Assembly (NCBI GenBank): GCA_934667815.1
Contig: CAKUMO010000009.1
Location: 1-64,000 of the forward strand
Reading direction: 5' to 3'
DNA: 64,000 nucleotides
Source of the DNA: an uncultured Oscillospiraceae bacterium
Lineage (GTDB): Bacteria > Bacillota > Clostridia > Oscillospirales > Oscillospiraceae
Positions 25,701 to 34,229 of this stretch are shown in pieces (position 1 is the first letter of the stretch; every line of letters starts with the position of its first letter). Position numbers and translations under genes: made by a program. A model generated the notes under the pieces. It was not told the origin of the DNA. It searched no databases and saw only the letters and a list, made by a program, of their open reading frames with translations.

Positions 25701-26577
25701 GGTTATCGTCCGCAAGGCCGTCAGCCTTGACCTCGGTCCGGAGCTTCAGGGTCCCCGCGTTCTCACCGCTCTTGACCCATGCAGAGAAATAGAGCGTTTC
25801 GCCGGTGTTGACGGAGGCCTTGTTCGGCCACCAGCCGGAGGCCTGGAACAGATCCTTCTCGCCGGTGATCTTCGCACTGCTGTTTCCTGCATAAGCTTCC
25901 TCGGCGGTAACTTCAAAATCGCCGCCCCATGCGTCCTTGTTGCTCTCAAAGCCGTCGTTGCGAATGAGATTGATGCTCTCCGCGTCGGCGCAGTAGAGGT
26001 AGGCATCATCGAAGTAGATGTCCCCCACCGTCCCGCCGGAGACGGTGAACTTGATCGCGTGCGCGGTGGTGCCGGTCGTCGCTTCGCCGTCCACGCTCAC
26101 ACGCTGCCAGCCGGACTGGGCGGCGGGGTGCGCCTGCACGGTTGCGGCAGCTGCGTTGTGGCGCTCAAGGTGGATCGTGACCTTGTCCGCATCGGCAGGA
26201 TCGCTCAGGTAGACCCACATACCGGCGGTAAACGCCGCATTGCGGTTGTAAGTCGCGGTATCAACGCAGTAGGCATAAGCCTCTCCTTCCACGCCTGCCG
26301 TGACCTTATAGCTCTTTGCGCCGCTGTGCGTAAAGGCCGTGTCGGTATTCTCCGTGACCAGAGCTTCATTTCTGCCCCAGTTTTCATAGCCGTTTTCAAA
26401 ACCGGGATTGTCCATCAGGTTGATGCCCTTCAGGCCGGTAACCACCGCGCCCGCAGTGCGGTTCTCATCAGAGGTCGGCTCCTCTGCTTTTGCAGGGATA
26501 CAGATGCCGGTGATTATGATGCTCAGGGAAAGAAGCGCAGCAGCGGCCGTTCTGAGCACGCTTTTCCAGTTTTTCAT
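22792..26577 (-). CDS. Secreted multi-CBM surface protein with C-terminal membrane anchor
   Basis: This 1261-residue protein has a signal peptide (1-31) and seven beta-sandwich modules of the CBM4/9-like type, each opening with N.GFE/SFE/ASLE and closing with YFDD/WLDD/YVDG. The order is A (~52-200), B (~201-350), C (~371-518), D (~519-670), E (~676-840), F (~846-1015), G (~1022-1180). A and C are alike, B and D alike, E-G alike. A Pro/Glu-rich linker and a final helix VPVWVIAVIAVGAVLL with RKKKRG follow; there is no LPXTG. No catalytic domain is visible, so it probably captures glycan at the cell surface. It ends the locus, 22 bases after the lipoprotein binding-protein gene. Confidence 0.85.
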   Translation of the reverse strand: MKNWKSVLRTAAAALLSLSIIITGICIPAKAEEPTSDENRTAGAVVTGLKGINLMDNPGFENGYENWGRNEALVTENTDTAFTHSGAKSYKVTAGVEGEAYAYCVDTATYNRNAAFTAGMWVYLSDPADADKVTIHLERHNAAAATVQAHPAAQSGWQRVSVDGEATTGTTAHAIKFTVSGGTVGDIYFDDAYLYCADAESINLIRNDGFESNKDAWGGDFEVTAEEAYAGNSSAKITGEKDLFQASGWWPNKASVNTGETLYFSAWVKSGENAGTLKLRTEVKADGLADDNLWTEAEINDTKGEWQQLVLTIPAPAARVSEILFHVNTWGEGVFYVDGVRVNAVDPNAKEAPPASEESRSAGTVVTGLKGINLMDNPGFENGYENWGRNESLVTENTDTAFTHSGAKSYKVTAGAEEEAFACCTTTATYNRSAACTAGLWVFLFDAADAEKVTVLVERPAGESLSVHPAAQTGWQRVLLDVPAAENTERHTLKFVVAAGCSGDVYFDDAFLYTTDDNSVNLIRNESFESNKDAWAGEFENSAEQSHSGSFSAKLTGAQSAFQASGWWPNKASANSDGTLYLSAWVKGGENAGGIRLRAEVKTASGVSDYYSKMVSGTTEDWKLLTVAVPCEGVQVQELLVHITATGTGVFYADDLKLNAVKPQDDPDDAPVDPAFESAILRNASLEELNGDGTITHWDIWPGNPAEGERKFQIVSDAHTGTQSVRIDLHNGNKQAIYQYCVDTSAFDFNESYRASVWMKLKDLKTSELTLTVKRRDSNGNEHNISTNLPTATTDGWVLFTLDAPKVKGATIVQYDVVVDIGTGSGSVWLDDFDLVPADLDVVDPGLTGSGLLRNPSLENLNGDGTVTDWDVWPGNPAEGTRRFAVVTDVIHSGGKALRVEPVSGNAHAVYQYCTDTGRFDFNGSYIASVWMKLENVQVSNLTIGVKRKASNGSEYNVYQTLRQGTTDGWVKVQVEVPGLIGATITQYDVIVDIGTGSGRIYLDDFDLTPAALEKQEIKTPLITDSLLRNPSLETLNPDGSVLDWDVWPGNPDEGVRNYEVTKDSHSGDHAIRVNLEFSNAQAVYQYCIDPGRFDFNADYIVTAYFRMENVAVYDGNGVTLGVKRTDSLGNVHVTKTDVATGTSDGWFKVTLEAPAFDGVEIVQYDVIVDIGAGSGSVYMDDFDLTPAELENLPNPNAEPEEKPKDNNGIDMTPVQPEEPAPVEQPQEKSGVPVWVIAVIAVGAVLLIGGIVLLVRKKKRG
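25334..25479 (-). repeat. Recent internal duplication in the multi-CBM gene, copy in module C
   Basis: These 146 bp match 26294-26439 (module A) at exactly 960 bp offset with only about two differences, while flanking parts of the modules have drifted much more. This suggests recent gene conversion or repeated recombination between modules. Confidence 0.85.
26294..26439 (-). repeat. Recent internal duplication in the multi-CBM gene, copy in module A
   Basis: Partner of 25334-25479. It encodes the module opening MDNPGFENGYENWGRNE and the residues that follow. Confidence 0.85.
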
Positions 26578-26599
26578 CTCTCTATCTCCTTCGGCTATG

Positions 26600-27970
26600 T
26601 TATTGTGGCTGCATAGCGTCCTTAATTGCCTGATCGACCGAGCCGCTCACCGTATCGGCGAGGGTGAGCCATGGTGTATCCATCGCGCGGAATTCCACAT
26701 AGCCGTCAGGCAGAGGAATGTTTCTCGTCCAGAGGATTTTCGTCGGCATTTCCTGCATGGCAACAACTGCCTCAGCGGCCTGCCTTGTAAATCCATGACC
26801 CATCCACTCTGCAATCGCCGCCTCCGTGGGAGATTCGGCGTCCGGATTGGCGTTCAGCACGGAATCATACTGCTCCGCAAGCACCAGAAGTGCCGCGCCC
26901 TTGGGATTCTTCGCGCCCTTCATCAGCCAGAAATGGTCGGTCAGAGACGCCTGATACTGCTCGTCGGCACCGCTGTACTTAGGCAGCGGCACGATACCGA
27001 TGCCGTCGGTCTGCCAAAGGTCTGCGTAGTCGATATAACCGCGGTAGTCATTCGTATAGACAAAGGCCGCCTTTCCGTTTAGGAATTCCGTCGTTGCATT
27101 TCCGAGATCAACGAGCTGATCTCCGTTCGGGCCGATGCCGTAGATAAAGTTAGCAGCATCCTGAATTTTGGTGCTCTTGATGTTATTGGTATATGTTCCG
27201 TTTTCATACTCAATGTAAAGGTCGCCGGTGCTTGCAAAGAAAGCCGTGAGGAAATCGCCGGTATTCACAAGGCCGTAGACATCGGTAATGCCATCGCCGT
27301 TGGTGTCGGCCGTGGTTTCGTACAGATACTCGCGGAATTTCTCCCACGTCCACTCGCCTCTGGCCTGAAGCTCCATCGGTTCTTCCAAGCCGGCCTCAGA
27401 GATCAGGCGCTGATTATAGAACAATACGCCAAGATTGTGCGCTTTATGGGTAATGTTGTAGATTTTCCCGTCGTAGGTCATCTTTTGGATATCCTGCATA
27501 GAGCCGGTCTGCTCCCAAATCGGGTCGGAAAAATCAACGTATTCGTCCCACGGCTGCACAAGATCCTTCATGATGAGCGCCGGAAAGCTCTGCGCGTCAC
27601 CGATCACAATGTCCGGAATATCGCCCGCCGCGATCAGCTTGTAGAGATTCTCATAGTAGTCGCCCGAGGAAACAATGACCTCGACCTTGCCGCCATAGTA
27701 ATCCGTGAAGCGGTATGCCTGCCAGTCCTCGGTGTATTCGGGCAGATATTCGCTCCAGCAGTAGATGGTAACGGTATCGTTCTCCAGAGTTACCTCCGGC
27801 ATTCCTGTGACGTCCGCGCGGGTTCCCTCAATGTAGGTGCGTCCGGTGTCTGCCGGTGCTTCTGGCTGCTTGCTTTCGGAAGATGCATCGGGGGTCTTCG
27901 AGCCGCCGCAGCCCACAGCAAAGCACAGCAGCAGTACAAGAATCAGTGCAGTAATTTGTCTGATTTTCAT
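26600..27970 (-). CDS. Sugar ABC transporter substrate-binding lipoprotein
   Basis: The 456-residue protein has a lipoprotein signal (lipobox AVGC near residue 21) and a family-1-type extracellular solute-binding fold: YYENLYKLIAAGDIPDIVIGD, FYNQRLISEAGLEEP, EFLNGKAAFVYTND. It delivers an oligosaccharide to the permease pair encoded upstream. A calcium-loop-like DTNGDGITDV near 225 is common in this group. It has its own promoter at 28005-28033, so it can be made in excess over the permeases. Start ATG 27970 after GAGAGGAG. Confidence 0.92.
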   Translation of the reverse strand: MKIRQITALILVLLLCFAVGCGGSKTPDASSESKQPEAPADTGRTYIEGTRADVTGMPEVTLENDTVTIYCWSEYLPEYTEDWQAYRFTDYYGGKVEVIVSSGDYYENLYKLIAAGDIPDIVIGDAQSFPALIMKDLVQPWDEYVDFSDPIWEQTGSMQDIQKMTYDGKIYNITHKAHNLGVLFYNQRLISEAGLEEPMELQARGEWTWEKFREYLYETTADTNGDGITDVYGLVNTGDFLTAFFASTGDLYIEYENGTYTNNIKSTKIQDAANFIYGIGPNGDQLVDLGNATTEFLNGKAAFVYTNDYRGYIDYADLWQTDGIGIVPLPKYSGADEQYQASLTDHFWLMKGAKNPKGAALLVLAEQYDSVLNANPDAESPTEAAIAEWMGHGFTRQAAEAVVAMQEMPTKILWTRNIPLPDGYVEFRAMDTPWLTLADTVSGSVDQAIKDAMQPQ

Positions 27971-28004
27971 AGGTTTGCTCCTCTCGTGGTATTCTCATAT
28001 CTAC

Positions 28005-28033
28005 ATTATAGTGGTCAAAAACGGTGGATACAA
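28005..28033 (-). promoter_or_regulatory. Promoter of the binding-protein/multi-CBM pair
   Basis: On the minus strand, TTGTAT (28028-28033), 17 bp, TATAAT (28005-28010), inside the 149-base gap after the permease gene. Confidence 0.6.
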
Positions 28034-28119
28034 TTATACTTCCTGTTCAATTCTTCTCAATTTTTGCCCTGGATCGGGAAAAATTTCTCCGTCTATGACA
28101 AAAGCCTCCGTATATTGGC

Positions 28120-29097
28120 TCATCCGACGATCCCCGATCGTTCCACACTCTCCCGGAAATACTTTTGCAGCAGGAGGTATAACAGCAAGGGCGGCAGGAT
28201 GGAAAGCAGCACACCAGCCTGCAAAATCAGGATGCCCTCCTGCGCGCTTGCGCCAACCTCATACTCCATAATGTGCGCGATGTGATTCTTCAGATTGTAG
28301 AGCTGATTCATCACCGTTTTATAATTGCTCAAAAGCGACGAGGTGTAGACATAGTCGTTCCAGTACCAGACCACGGAGACCAGCACCGTAATCAGGAATG
28401 CGCCGCCCGCATTGGGCGCCATAATCCGCGCGAAGGTGCGAAAAGAGCCGCAGCCGTCGAGATACGCAGCCTCCTCCAGCTCCTTTGGCAGGCCACGAAA
28501 GAACTGGCGGAAGATGAAAATAATCACGCCGGAACGGATGCCGCTGCCGAGCATCGCCGGCAGATAAAAGGCCAGCGGCGTATTGACAAGGTTGAGATTT
28601 ACGTCGCTCCCCGTGACGGAATTGTAAAGGCTCACCACTCCAAAAGGATCAAAAAAGCGGAAATTCATAAATGTCGGGATCAGCACGGTCTGCGGCGGCA
28701 CGATCATGGTCAGAACGACCATGAAAAACACCGCATTGCTCCCTCGAAAACGAAACCGCGCAAGGCCATAGCCCGCCATTGCACAGGAAACCACCTGCAA
28801 AAGCGTGCAGAGCGCGACCAGCACGAGGGAATTTTTCAGGGCTTCAGTGTAGTCGAGGTAGTGAATGGCATTTTTCATGTTATCCCAGACAAAGGTTCTG
28901 GGAACCAGAACGACCAGCGGATCGTAAAGCTCCTTCGCCGGACGGAAAGCCACACTGACGCTGTAAATCAGAGGGTACAGAATTACCACGCTCAGTCCGA
29001 TCAGCAACAGCGTGCGAAAGAGCGCCTTCAGCAAATCAAAAGTATATGGGATCGCCAATGACGGCGTTCGCCGGATCTTTTTGATTTTTTCTCTCAT
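28120..29097 (-). CDS. Carbohydrate ABC transporter permease (MalG type), transporter B
   Basis: The 325-residue membrane protein has six predicted helices and the EAA loop EEAAYLDGCGSFRTFARIMAPN near residue 225, which docks on the ATPase. An insertion around TGSDVNLNLVNTPLAF precedes it. The start at 29097 is two bases after the partner permease stop; the longer frame to 29349 is a shadow within that gene. It works with the permease at 29100-29999 and the lipoprotein at 26600-27970. No ATPase is encoded in the locus. Confidence 0.92.
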   Translation of the reverse strand: MREKIKKIRRTPSLAIPYTFDLLKALFRTLLLIGLSVVILYPLIYSVSVAFRPAKELYDPLVVLVPRTFVWDNMKNAIHYLDYTEALKNSLVLVALCTLLQVVSCAMAGYGLARFRFRGSNAVFFMVVLTMIVPPQTVLIPTFMNFRFFDPFGVVSLYNSVTGSDVNLNLVNTPLAFYLPAMLGSGIRSGVIIFIFRQFFRGLPKELEEAAYLDGCGSFRTFARIMAPNAGGAFLITVLVSVVWYWNDYVYTSSLLSNYKTVMNQLYNLKNHIAHIMEYEVGASAQEGILILQAGVLLSILPPLLLYLLLQKYFRESVERSGIVG

Positions 29098-29099
29098 AG

Positions 29100-29999
29100 T
29101 CAGCCTCCCATATACACCGTTCTGCGGTTGAGCACCCAGTACACGATCCCCACGACAGCCAGAACAACCACCAAATACATCCACGTCAGGCCGGACGCAT
29201 AGCCGAAGTTCATGGCAGAGGTCTGCTCGTTCACGAGCCGGATGACCGGATTGGTGCTGCTGGTGCAGTAATCGATGATGCTGTAAACGGTATTCATCAG
29301 CAGCATGGGCGTCAGCAGCGGGAACGTAATTTTCCAGAAGGACTCCCACGCGGTGCAGCCGTCCAGCCGCGCGCTTTCATAGAGATGACGAGGAATCGTC
29401 TGAAGTCCAGCCAGGAAGATCAGGATTTGCACGCCGGTACGCCACACCAGATTGAAAATATCATAAACATAGGGCATCACGGTTTCCGCAAGCTGATAAG
29501 GAATTCCCATGGCCAGCAAGACTTCGTAGCTTCCTATCCCGCCGAACAGGCCTCCCGAGCTCTGCCCGCTCATGATTTGTGAGGAGAGATAGTCCGTCGT
29601 CAGAATCTCGATCACCGCGCCGGACATGATAATCACGGGCAGGAAAAAGATCACGCGCGCAACCGCCCTGCCGCGGAATTTCTGGTTCAGGAGCACTGCG
29701 AGAAACAGAGACAGCATTAAAATCAGCACCGTCTCTGCCGCCATGCTGCCCAAAGCGCCTGCAATGGCGCGCACATAGCGCGAGTCCGCCAACAACGCCT
29801 CCGTAAAGTTCTTCAGTCCGACGAAGCGCAGCTCAAGTCCGTTTTCCGTGATTTGCAGCGTGGAAAAGGCGTAGCGGATGGATTGCAGCATCGGCACAAA
29901 GAAAAACACAAAAAAACCGATCAGAAACGGCAGGCAGAACAGCCAGCCGCTGCGGGCGCGGCGTCCGGAGAAGGACAGTCGCAGTTTTTTCTTTTTCAT
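29100..29999 (-). CDS. Carbohydrate ABC transporter permease (MalF/UgpA type), transporter B
   Basis: The 299-residue protein has a short positively charged N-terminus (MKKKKLRLSFSGRR), six helices and the EAA-type loop YESARLDGCTAWESFWKITFP near residue 215. It partners the MalG-type permease downstream. Its ATG overlaps the stop of the DUF5696-like gene (ATGA), tying transporter B to that lipoprotein. Confidence 0.92.
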   Translation of the reverse strand: MKKKKLRLSFSGRRARSGWLFCLPFLIGFFVFFFVPMLQSIRYAFSTLQITENGLELRFVGLKNFTEALLADSRYVRAIAGALGSMAAETVLILMLSLFLAVLLNQKFRGRAVARVIFFLPVIIMSGAVIEILTTDYLSSQIMSGQSSGGLFGGIGSYEVLLAMGIPYQLAETVMPYVYDIFNLVWRTGVQILIFLAGLQTIPRHLYESARLDGCTAWESFWKITFPLLTPMLLMNTVYSIIDYCTSSTNPVIRLVNEQTSAMNFGYASGLTWMYLVVVLAVVGIVYWVLNRRTVYMGG

Positions 30000-32185
30000 C
30001 GGAAATCGCCTCTCTCTATCAGATAGCCCTCTGCGGGAATCACATTCATATCCACCACGGCGGATTCGCTGCCGTAATTGACCGTCACCGTGATTCCGTT
30101 TGCGTAATGCGTGCGGCGCAGACCGTCTGCAAGAATTTCATGCCGGAGAATTGCGCTGCCAGCAACGCATTCCAGCACGGCTCCGTAGTCCTGCAATTCT
30201 TTGCAAATTTGCTCTTTTTCAAGATTCCAGTCGCCGCCATAGAGCTGCTCCAGCTCCGTTCCCTGCAAGTCCGCCGTCTCACCGGCCAGCGCATAATGCA
30301 GACTGGCCCCGGTCTCCAAGGCGCACAAAAGCGCCAGCGTGCGGTTTTCGGCCTGATTGACCGGCGTGCCTGCGTAGCCCTTGACTCCGCTGAGAACCAT
30401 CTGGTAAAACGGCACCTCCGCATCCGTAATTTCAAAGCCGCTGCTGTGATCCGGTGCTCCAAACACAAAGTCGGCATAGGGCAGCGCATAGAAATAGCCG
30501 GTTTCTGCCAGCACCCCACCACCGGAGTGCAGAAGCTCCAGAGTCTCCGTAAACCTTGCTGCGGTCTCGACCTGCGAGGCGGCGCATGCTTTGTGATAAT
30601 TGGCATAGGAGAGTCCCGCGATGTCCTCGACCGCAATCCCCGCAAGCTGCCAGTCCCCTGCGGAATCCAGCAGGGTTTTCGCTCTTTCGGGAAGAACCGC
30701 ACAGTCGAGCAGATAGCGAATCGGGCGACCTTCATCCGCGGAGTTGCTGGCACGGTAGTATTCATACTGGCAGGAAAGCTCCCCTGCCAGGTTGCGGATC
30801 GCATCTCGCTTCAGGCGGACTCCCTTTCCTGAACGCTGCGCCTGCGCCAGAGGCACGGAAAGGTAGACCGGCACCTCCTGCGCCGCGCACTGAGCAAGCA
30901 GCTTCTTCAGCTCCGTCTTTGAGCCTGCCGGCGAAAGCTTCCCTGCCGCGTAGCCCATGACGGTGTTTTCATCCCATGCGGCAAGCCGCACCAGCGGCGC
31001 CGCGCCGGTGGCAGCAACGCAATCGATGATCTCTGCCGCCGTTTGCGCAGAGGTAATCTGTTCCGCCTTCTCATAAAGCGGGATGCCCAAAATCTTCTGC
31101 TTTTCCCTGACGGCACCATAGATGCTCAAAAACACCGTCTGCGCGGCCGGTGCCGGCTGCATTCCCCGCGCCAGCAGATACGCCTGCAGGCGCTGTGCCA
31201 TGGCGCTGTAACCGCCGTTTTCCTCGCAGAAGAAATAGGTCACTTCCAAATCGCTCTGCAAATGGAGCGTTTCCTCCACGACCGTCTGAAACGCATCGGC
31301 GGTGATATACTGTGTGTCCTCCTCGCGCAGGAGGAAGGCTGCATAGGCTCGGTTGCGCACAGTCTCGTTTCCGTTTGTCGCCGCAAAAATGCGTGCAGCG
31401 GCAGCACCGGACGTGACCAGCGCGAGGGCCGTATCTCCGCCGCGCTGCATCCCGTAAACCGGCAGATGGATCGTTTCGGTGGAAACGGCATAGGCTTCAT
31501 AAATGAACGCCCGGTTCACACCATAGACCGGTTCGTCATATGTTCCCTTTTTCCCGTTTCCAAAGTTCATCAATGCACCGCAGCCGTCCGGCAGGAGGAA
31601 ATATCCCTTCTGTCCCGTCTGCGCAGAGAGAAGGTTCGGCGCAATACGAAACCTTTTGAACACCAGCCGATCCGTCTCACAGATGGATTCGCGGGGAATC
31701 CGAATGACCAGTGCATCCTCCCGCAGTGCAAGCTCCACCGCAAAAGAAAGGCCGTCCTTCACGGTAAAGACCGTTCGCAGAATCTGCCCATCCTGTGAAA
31801 GTGCGCACTGGGCAGACACCTCGGGGTTGGCCGTGTAGAAATCCGTCTCCTTTTTCAGCTCCAGATCGTAATACGAGCCGGTCACAAGCGATTGAAGATT
31901 CAGCCGCATTACGCCCTTGACCGTCTCCGTTTCCTCCGCACCCGCGAAGGAAGCATATTGCCCGCCGTTTTTGAGATCAGTTACCGTGATCTCGTTCGGT
32001 GTTTCTCCCATGCTCACCCGCAGTGCGCCGGACTCCAGCACGGTGCCCCTTTGCACCGGCTCAGACGAGAATTCCGTCTGTGAGGCCGACTGCGCCGCCT
32101 GCGCCGGTGCGGCAGTGCAGCCGTTCAGCAGCGTTGTGCCGAGACAGAGCGCCAAGAAACATGCAATCCATTTTTTCATATTCAC
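29996..32185 (-). CDS. DUF5696-like lipoprotein, glycosidase-like barrel
   Basis: The 729-residue protein has a lipoprotein signal (LLNGC near residue 23), an N-terminal beta-rich half resembling a galactose-mutarotase-type sandwich (about 40-330), and a C-terminal alpha/beta half (about 345-700) with spaced acidic residues (LAAWDENTVMGY, YLLDCAVLPE, IAVEDIAGLSY). From memory this fits the uncharacterised DUF5696 family, often found next to sugar ABC genes in Firmicutes; I cannot verify this here. A glycoside-hydrolase-like role on the outer face is plausible but catalytic residues are unproven. It overlaps genes on both sides by 4 bp, so it is made in step with the Yip1-like protein and transporter B. 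Confidence 0.65.
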   Translation of the reverse strand: MNMKKWIACFLALCLGTTLLNGCTAAPAQAAQSASQTEFSSEPVQRGTVLESGALRVSMGETPNEITVTDLKNGGQYASFAGAEETETVKGVMRLNLQSLVTGSYYDLELKKETDFYTANPEVSAQCALSQDGQILRTVFTVKDGLSFAVELALREDALVIRIPRESICETDRLVFKRFRIAPNLLSAQTGQKGYFLLPDGCGALMNFGNGKKGTYDEPVYGVNRAFIYEAYAVSTETIHLPVYGMQRGGDTALALVTSGAAAARIFAATNGNETVRNRAYAAFLLREEDTQYITADAFQTVVEETLHLQSDLEVTYFFCEENGGYSAMAQRLQAYLLARGMQPAPAAQTVFLSIYGAVREKQKILGIPLYEKAEQITSAQTAAEIIDCVAATGAAPLVRLAAWDENTVMGYAAGKLSPAGSKTELKKLLAQCAAQEVPVYLSVPLAQAQRSGKGVRLKRDAIRNLAGELSCQYEYYRASNSADEGRPIRYLLDCAVLPERAKTLLDSAGDWQLAGIAVEDIAGLSYANYHKACAASQVETAARFTETLELLHSGGGVLAETGYFYALPYADFVFGAPDHSSGFEITDAEVPFYQMVLSGVKGYAGTPVNQAENRTLALLCALETGASLHYALAGETADLQGTELEQLYGGDWNLEKEQICKELQDYGAVLECVAGSAILRHEILADGLRRTHYANGITVTVNYGSESAVVDMNVIPAEGYLIERGDFR

Positions 32186-34224
32186 GCCCTCAGTGTCAGT
32201 TCGTTAAAAATGGTAATAATCAGATTCGCCACCTGCTCAAAGAGCACGACCAGTAAAAACAGCAGGAAAAATACGATTCCGATGCCGACTGCCGTCAGCA
32301 GCAGATTCACGCAGGCCTTGCCTATGCTAAAGTCATGCACCCGCGTAATCACGATTAAAAGCAGTGCGCCGCTCCAGACATAACCGGCCAGCGAAATCAT
32401 GGTCAGGAAGGGCTTTTCCTCCAGGGTGAACATCTGGCTTAGAAGCAGCACCAGAAGCTGTGTCAAAAGATACGGCAGCAGCACATAGGCCGAAGCGCAG
32501 TAGATCTGCTTGAAGGTGCCTCGGCCGTCCGTCAGGCAGGATACCGACCAGTTGACGATGACAAACAGCAGGTAGATCACGCAGGTCGTCATCAGCGGAA
32601 GGAAAATATTAAAGTCACCTGCTTCATTCCGGTTGAACGGGAAGCCGGTCGCAAAATACTTGACGATCTCCAGGAGGAACCAGAACACTACTACACCGCT
32701 GGAGAATCCGACGGAAAGCCGTTTCTGATAGAGCAGCTCCTCCAGCGTTGCAATCGGCGCTTTTAACATGAATAGGTGATAAGTTTTTTCCTTGCGGTAT
32801 TTCTTCCAAATAAATATCGCTGTCCAGATCAATGCCGCCAATACCGCCGCACCAAGAAGCAGCAGTGCAAAGTGCGAACGCATAAAGGTAAAGCGGTATT
32901 CCTCAAATGCCTCAGAGTACGCCTCCCGATCCTGCCCCCGTTTCAGATAGGACAGCGCCTCTCCGGAGGCCCCCTCCTGCATCAGCGCCTTGCCGATGCC
33001 GGTGCAGGCCGGCTGGCAATAGCTGTTTCTGGAGAGAATTTCCTCCCAGACCGGCTTTGCCTCGGCGTACTCGCCGCTGTTATATAATCCGACCGCCCGG
33101 CGCATCAGTCTGCCGTAATCCGTCAGGGAAAAGCGCGTAATATCCCCCGCCTTTCCGTCGAGCACAAAGAGATAATTTTCGAAGGTTTCAAGTGCTGCCG
33201 CCTTTTCAAAGGTTCCGAGCTGCTTGCCGCTGCCGCCGAATACGCCGAGCAGCTTCCCGTTCGGGTCATACTGGAATACACGTCCGCGCGCAGCGTCCAG
33301 CACGCTTAGAATTCCGCTGTCCGCAATGTCCACGTCCACGAGCTGACTCACGTTGGCAAGCCCGCTGACCCACTGGCTCTGGGGAATGTAATCTCCAAAC
33401 AGGAGGTTTTTCCCGTCCCAGAGTCCCTTACCGGAGGGATTGAGCTTGCGCACACGCGTGCTTTCGCTGACGGCATTGCGCGAACAGGTGTAAACAAAGT
33501 TCTCGCCGTCAATATCAAAGCTGGTGTATGCAATAGGGACAAAGCGATCCATTGCATTTTTCTGTTCCTCGGTCAGCAGCTTTTTCCAGCTCTGGTCAAC
33601 GAGCATCTCCACGGTCATTTCCACCTCGTTCGGTCCAAAAAAGCCGAGAAAATCGCCGTTTTCCGACAGCATGACCGCGCCGGAGTACATTCCGTCCACA
33701 AGGGCGTAGACATTCAGGCCGCGGTCTACAATGACCCGCGTGACCGCAAAGGGAACCGTGGCGTCATACGCCGGAGAATCCGGTCTGGTATAGCTTCGCT
33801 GCCGCACACCGCTCCAGTCAAAGCGCTCAACGCACAGTCGCTGCGTATCGGAAATATAGATCCCCGCCTCGCAGACAAACAGCCCCTGTGCCTGCGAAAA
33901 CAGCAGCGGCGCACCCGTTTCGTCCGTGAAGTGCAGCTCGTCAAGCAGATGCAGCCGCATGTCCAGCACCAGCAGGCGGCTCTGCGCCGCGTCGAGCGCA
34001 TAGAGCAGCCCATCATAGACAAAAAGATCCGTCAATCCTGCGGGCTGCTCCGTCGTGCCGAACCCCGCAGAGAAATCCGGCAGATAGAGCGCCGGTGCTG
34101 GCTGCTCGTGATTCTCTGCGTCATAGGTATAGCTTTCATAGGGCACCTCCACTGCCTGCGCATGCAGCATCAGCGCGGCAAGCAGCAGCACCGAAAGGAA
34201 ACACGTTATCATTCTTTTCCTCAT
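32182..34224 (-). CDS. Beta-propeller/TPR/Yip1-like membrane protein
   Basis: The 680-residue protein has a signal peptide (1-24), NHL/six-blade-propeller-like repeats (about 45-370: LFVYDGLLYALDAAQSRLLVLD, GLFVCEAGIYISD, ENYLFVLDGKAGDI), a short TPR-like helical part (about 380-440: LYNSGEYAEAKPVWEEIL), a helix near 448, and a C-terminal block of about five membrane helices resembling YIP1-family domains. The propeller faces outward. Function unknown; the location between two ABC permease pairs suggests an accessory or sensing role in uptake. It overlaps the DUF5696-like gene by 4 bp. Confidence 0.7.
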   Translation of the reverse strand: MRKRMITCFLSVLLLAALMLHAQAVEVPYESYTYDAENHEQPAPALYLPDFSAGFGTTEQPAGLTDLFVYDGLLYALDAAQSRLLVLDMRLHLLDELHFTDETGAPLLFSQAQGLFVCEAGIYISDTQRLCVERFDWSGVRQRSYTRPDSPAYDATVPFAVTRVIVDRGLNVYALVDGMYSGAVMLSENGDFLGFFGPNEVEMTVEMLVDQSWKKLLTEEQKNAMDRFVPIAYTSFDIDGENFVYTCSRNAVSESTRVRKLNPSGKGLWDGKNLLFGDYIPQSQWVSGLANVSQLVDVDIADSGILSVLDAARGRVFQYDPNGKLLGVFGGSGKQLGTFEKAAALETFENYLFVLDGKAGDITRFSLTDYGRLMRRAVGLYNSGEYAEAKPVWEEILSRNSYCQPACTGIGKALMQEGASGEALSYLKRGQDREAYSEAFEEYRFTFMRSHFALLLLGAAVLAALIWTAIFIWKKYRKEKTYHLFMLKAPIATLEELLYQKRLSVGFSSGVVVFWFLLEIVKYFATGFPFNRNEAGDFNIFLPLMTTCVIYLLFVIVNWSVSCLTDGRGTFKQIYCASAYVLLPYLLTQLLVLLLSQMFTLEEKPFLTMISLAGYVWSGALLLIVITRVHDFSIGKACVNLLLTAVGIGIVFFLLFLLVVLFEQVANLIITIFNELTLRA

Positions 34225-34229
34225 CGCGC

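Noticed and set aside
23179..26616. Open frame of 1145 codons on the plus strand
   Set aside because: It is antisense to the multi-CBM gene, which has a signal peptide, repeated modules and a membrane anchor. The antisense frame has no domain, no ribosome-binding site and exists because of codon bias in GC-rich DNA.
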